A DNA stretch of 6,984 nt from Chitinispirillaceae bacterium (lineage in GTDB: Bacteria > Fibrobacterota > Chitinivibrionia > Chitinivibrionales > Chitinispirillaceae): positions 1 to 6,984 of the forward strand of contig JAFGOU010000580.1 in the NCBI GenBank assembly GCA_016926315.1. The letters are read 5' to 3'. Made by a program: the position numbers and the translations under genes. This document shows, one piece after another, positions 4,799 to 6,984 of the stretch. Each line of letters opens with the position of its first letter. Within the stretch, counting starts at the first letter, position 1. The notes beneath the pieces are model-generated. The model was not told the DNA's origin, did no database searches, and worked only from the letters and a program-made list of their open reading frames with translations.

Positions 4799-6984
4799 AT
4801 GAGTCGACTCAAGCCTGCCGCCCGTTTTTTCACCGCACCCTTCCTGCTCATGCTGTTTTTACCAATCGGCGGGTCTGCACAGTTCCTGCCTTTCCCTTCA
4901 ACCATGCCAAAGGTGGCCGATTCCTATGATTCGGTTCTGCTGAAAACATGGCAGGGGATTAAAAAACGAAACATTGATCCTTATGCCATTCCAGTGGTTC
5001 ACCGGCCCAAATCGGAACTGCCCGGAGATGCCGTTTCCGAGGGCGTCGGATACGGGTTGCTGCTCGCCCTGTACTGTAACGACCAGCTTTATTTCAACAG
5101 GATATGGGATGCCGGGGAGCGGTATCTGTGGCAGGGAGAGTATTACCACTGGCGTATCGACGAGAACGGGGAGGTGATCGGTACCGGCGCGGCGTCCGAT
5201 GCGGAAGAGGACATCGCGCTGGCCCTTATTGTAGCCGACCTGCTGGTTAAAAAAGGGGTGTGGCAGAGCCATACCAGTCCCAAAGGCGCAACGTATGCTT
5301 CGCGCGCGCAGAATATCCTTTCAACGATCTGGTCGCAGCTCATCGAAGACGGAAAATACCTGCGTCCCGGCATTCAGTGGGGCGGAAGCGCTTTTGTCAA
5401 TCCCGGCTATTTTGCTCCCGCGTTTTACCGCATCTTCGCCGCATTCGAAACGGAACGCCGAAACTGGCAGGGCGTCATCGACCAGTGTTACCGGTCAATC
5501 GCCGCCTCGCCGGGGTATGCGAACGGCCTCGTGCCCGACTGGATGAAACCGACCGGTGAGTTCGCCGGCGCATCGCTCGGGTATAACAGCTATGCCGACG
5601 GGGAGTTCTGTTACAAGGACGGCATCAGAATACTGTGGCGCACGGCGAATGACTACCTCTGGAATCTTGAACCGCGCGCGCGGGCATTTCTGGTCCGGGC
5701 TGCGGCATTCATAAAAACTCCTGACCGGGCGGATTTTTATCAAATGAACGGCGGCGCGGTTACCGGAACCTTCACCCTTGGTAACGGGGTGAGCCGGCCC
5801 CGAAGCGAGCACAGCCACCTTACCACGGCGATGTGGGCGGCCGCCGTCATGGGAGCGCATGGCCCTTCGGCTGCGCAGGCGTGGAGCGGGGAACTGTTGC
5901 GATTTTACGATCAGGGGAATGATTTCTGGGGTCGCGTTTCGGATGCGGCCTTAGAAGATACGCTGCATAACGAAATGTATTTCGACCAGTTTCTCGCCTG
6001 GTTCGGCGCTTCACTGCTTTCAGGTACCTTTTCCAACCTCTGGGAAGACCTCAACGATCCGCATCCGAACCTGCCACTTGCATGGAAATCCCCGCCTGAA
6101 GTGACGCCCAATGACGTCAATGCGAACAACACGCCGCTCGCGATCTTCGGATTGATCAACAAACCCGCATCGTGGATGATCGAGATTGCCCATAAGGACA
6201 GCCTTGAAGCGATGGCCGTTTTTTCCGGCAAGGGAGATACGATCCGCGCCATCTGGTATGGCCTGTCCTCCGACGGCAAAGCAATGCCCCAGGGAAACTA
6301 CACCGTGACGCTGAACGTCCGCGGGCTTGCGCCCGAATGCCGTGAAATATGGCTGGGCAGGGCGTTGGACCTGAAGGAGGGCAATCGCATCGTCATCGAT
6401 AATTTCAAGGACCTCGACCTGAAACCCTATATCGGCAACCAATGGACGAGGTATCTGGACAGTGACGAAGGAAAGGCCGGCAAATCAACCATCCGCTTCC
6501 ATGGCGTGGAAACAGTGAACAACGTCCCGGTGATGCGCTGGGCATACCGGCTTGACGGCAGTTCGACCCTTGGGTTTAATCCCTATGCGGCACTGGAATG
6601 GGACGGTTCCACTGCGGAGGGCAATCCGGACCTTACCGGCCTCGATACGATCCTTTTTACCGCCCGCAGCGCTTCGCCGGTCAGCGTATCGGTGCAACTG
6701 GTCACCACCGACATCACCGATTGGAATTACTTCGAGGATTCGGTTTCCTTGTCGACCACGATGAGGGAGTATGCTCTCCCCGTGAGCAGGTTTCATCTGC
6801 GGTGGAGCGGCGGCTGGACGCTTAACCTTACCAGGGTACGGGCGGTCCGGTTCCAGGTCCAGAATGTCGACGGGACTCAGAATGAAATCGCAGTGGGAAG
6901 AATGCTGTTCGCGGGCGCACTTGGCCGGCTGTATCAATCGCCGCCGCCCTACGTGCAGCCGTCCGTCAGGTGGACGGCGAAAGC
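4799..6984 (+). CDS. Secreted modular GH8 glycoside hydrolase (3' end missing)
   Basis: The gene is open for 728 codons and runs off the right edge. Residues 1-27 are a Sec signal peptide (cut after GGSA). Residues about 35-420 are a family 8 catalytic (alpha/alpha)6 domain, which inverts beta-1,4 bonds in glucan, xylan or chitosan. SEGVGYG carries the expected general acid E81. ASDAEEDIALAL (132-143) matches the family signature with one Asp changed to Glu at 136. YKDGIRILWR (272-281) carries D274, the likely base in the D-x-x-R context. Residues about 445-510 include WYGLSSDGKAMPQGNYTV, a FlgD-like Ig fold. Residues about 533-708 form a jelly-roll resembling CBM11-type carbohydrate-binding or CIA30 domains, from DNFKDLDL to IAVGRMLF. 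The window ends in a Pro-rich linker, so more domains or a sorting signal may follow. Substrate is most likely cellulose or mixed-linkage glucan, but this is uncertain. The ATG is chosen because the signal peptide starts there, despite a weak ribosome site. Confidence 0.88.
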   Translation, partial: MSRLKPAARFFTAPFLLMLFLPIGGSAQFLPFPSTMPKVADSYDSVLLKTWQGIKKRNIDPYAIPVVHRPKSELPGDAVSEGVGYGLLLALYCNDQLYFNRIWDAGERYLWQGEYYHWRIDENGEVIGTGAASDAEEDIALALIVADLLVKKGVWQSHTSPKGATYASRAQNILSTIWSQLIEDGKYLRPGIQWGGSAFVNPGYFAPAFYRIFAAFETERRNWQGVIDQCYRSIAASPGYANGLVPDWMKPTGEFAGASLGYNSYADGEFCYKDGIRILWRTANDYLWNLEPRARAFLVRAAAFIKTPDRADFYQMNGGAVTGTFTLGNGVSRPRSEHSHLTTAMWAAAVMGAHGPSAAQAWSGELLRFYDQGNDFWGRVSDAALEDTLHNEMYFDQFLAWFGASLLSGTFSNLWEDLNDPHPNLPLAWKSPPEVTPNDVNANNTPLAIFGLINKPASWMIEIAHKDSLEAMAVFSGKGDTIRAIWYGLSSDGKAMPQGNYTVTLNVRGLAPECREIWLGRALDLKEGNRIVIDNFKDLDLKPYIGNQWTRYLDSDEGKAGKSTIRFHGVETVNNVPVMRWAYRLDGSSTLGFNPYAALEWDGSTAEGNPDLTGLDTILFTARSASPVSVSVQLVTTDITDWNYFEDSVSLSTTMREYALPVSRFHLRWSGGWTLNLTRVRAVRFQVQNVDGTQNEIAVGRMLFAGALGRLYQSPPPYVQPSVRWTAK

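Noticed and set aside
4779..4802. Seven-codon leader frame (ATG at 4779, stop TGA overlapping the GH8 ATG)
   Set aside because: The ATGA overlap could allow coupling, but the frame has no ribosome site and such short frames arise easily by chance.
5495..5860. Minus-strand frames opposite the GH8 gene (here and at 6020-6442, 6485-6937)
   Set aside because: The plus-strand GH8 frame is continuous with signal peptide, catalytic motifs and accessory domains; the antisense products show no family resemblance.

Overview
This is a bacterial window of moderately GC-rich DNA. It holds five protein genes and no RNA gene, mobile element or CRISPR array that I can see. The gene content suggests a Gram-negative anaerobe of the Fibrobacterota/Bacteroidota (FCB) type that degrades polysaccharide. 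The evidence for this is a secreted modular family 8 glycoside hydrolase with FlgD-like and jelly-roll accessory domains, a secreted beta-propeller with a C-terminus like a type IX (Por) sorting domain, and a multi-iron-sulfur membrane redox protein. The phylum is an inference from domain style; no marker gene is present.

Left part, minus strand (1-3528). Reading right to left there are three genes in tandem. The first is a secreted beta-propeller protein (3528-2197). Next is a large membrane iron-sulfur protein that fuses a NapH-like half to a NapG/MauM-like half (2045-357). Last is the first 56 codons of a Tat-exported protein that looks like the start of a DUF362 protein (169 to beyond the left edge). 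The last two probably work together in electron transfer across or outside the membrane. The gaps between them (151 and 187 bp) are long for a tight operon.

Middle (3529-3717). This is a divergent intergenic region that must carry promoters for the propeller gene and for a rightward murein hydrolase gene. A plausible sigma-70-type promoter is visible for the propeller gene.

Right part, plus strand (3718-6984). First comes a secreted M23 metallopeptidase with a C-terminal LysM domain, with all metal-site residues present. A 172-bp gap follows with a perfect TATAAT box and a 9-bp direct repeat flanking it. Then comes a long GH8 endoglucanase-type enzyme with a Sec signal peptide, which runs off the right edge after 728 codons.

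No non-coding stretch exceeds 300 bp. The points most worth a second look are the NapH-NapG fusion with an internal twin-arginine segment, the sorting-domain-like tail of the propeller protein, and the repeat-flanked promoter of the GH8 gene. I did not find convincing evidence of a wholly new defence or mobile system.
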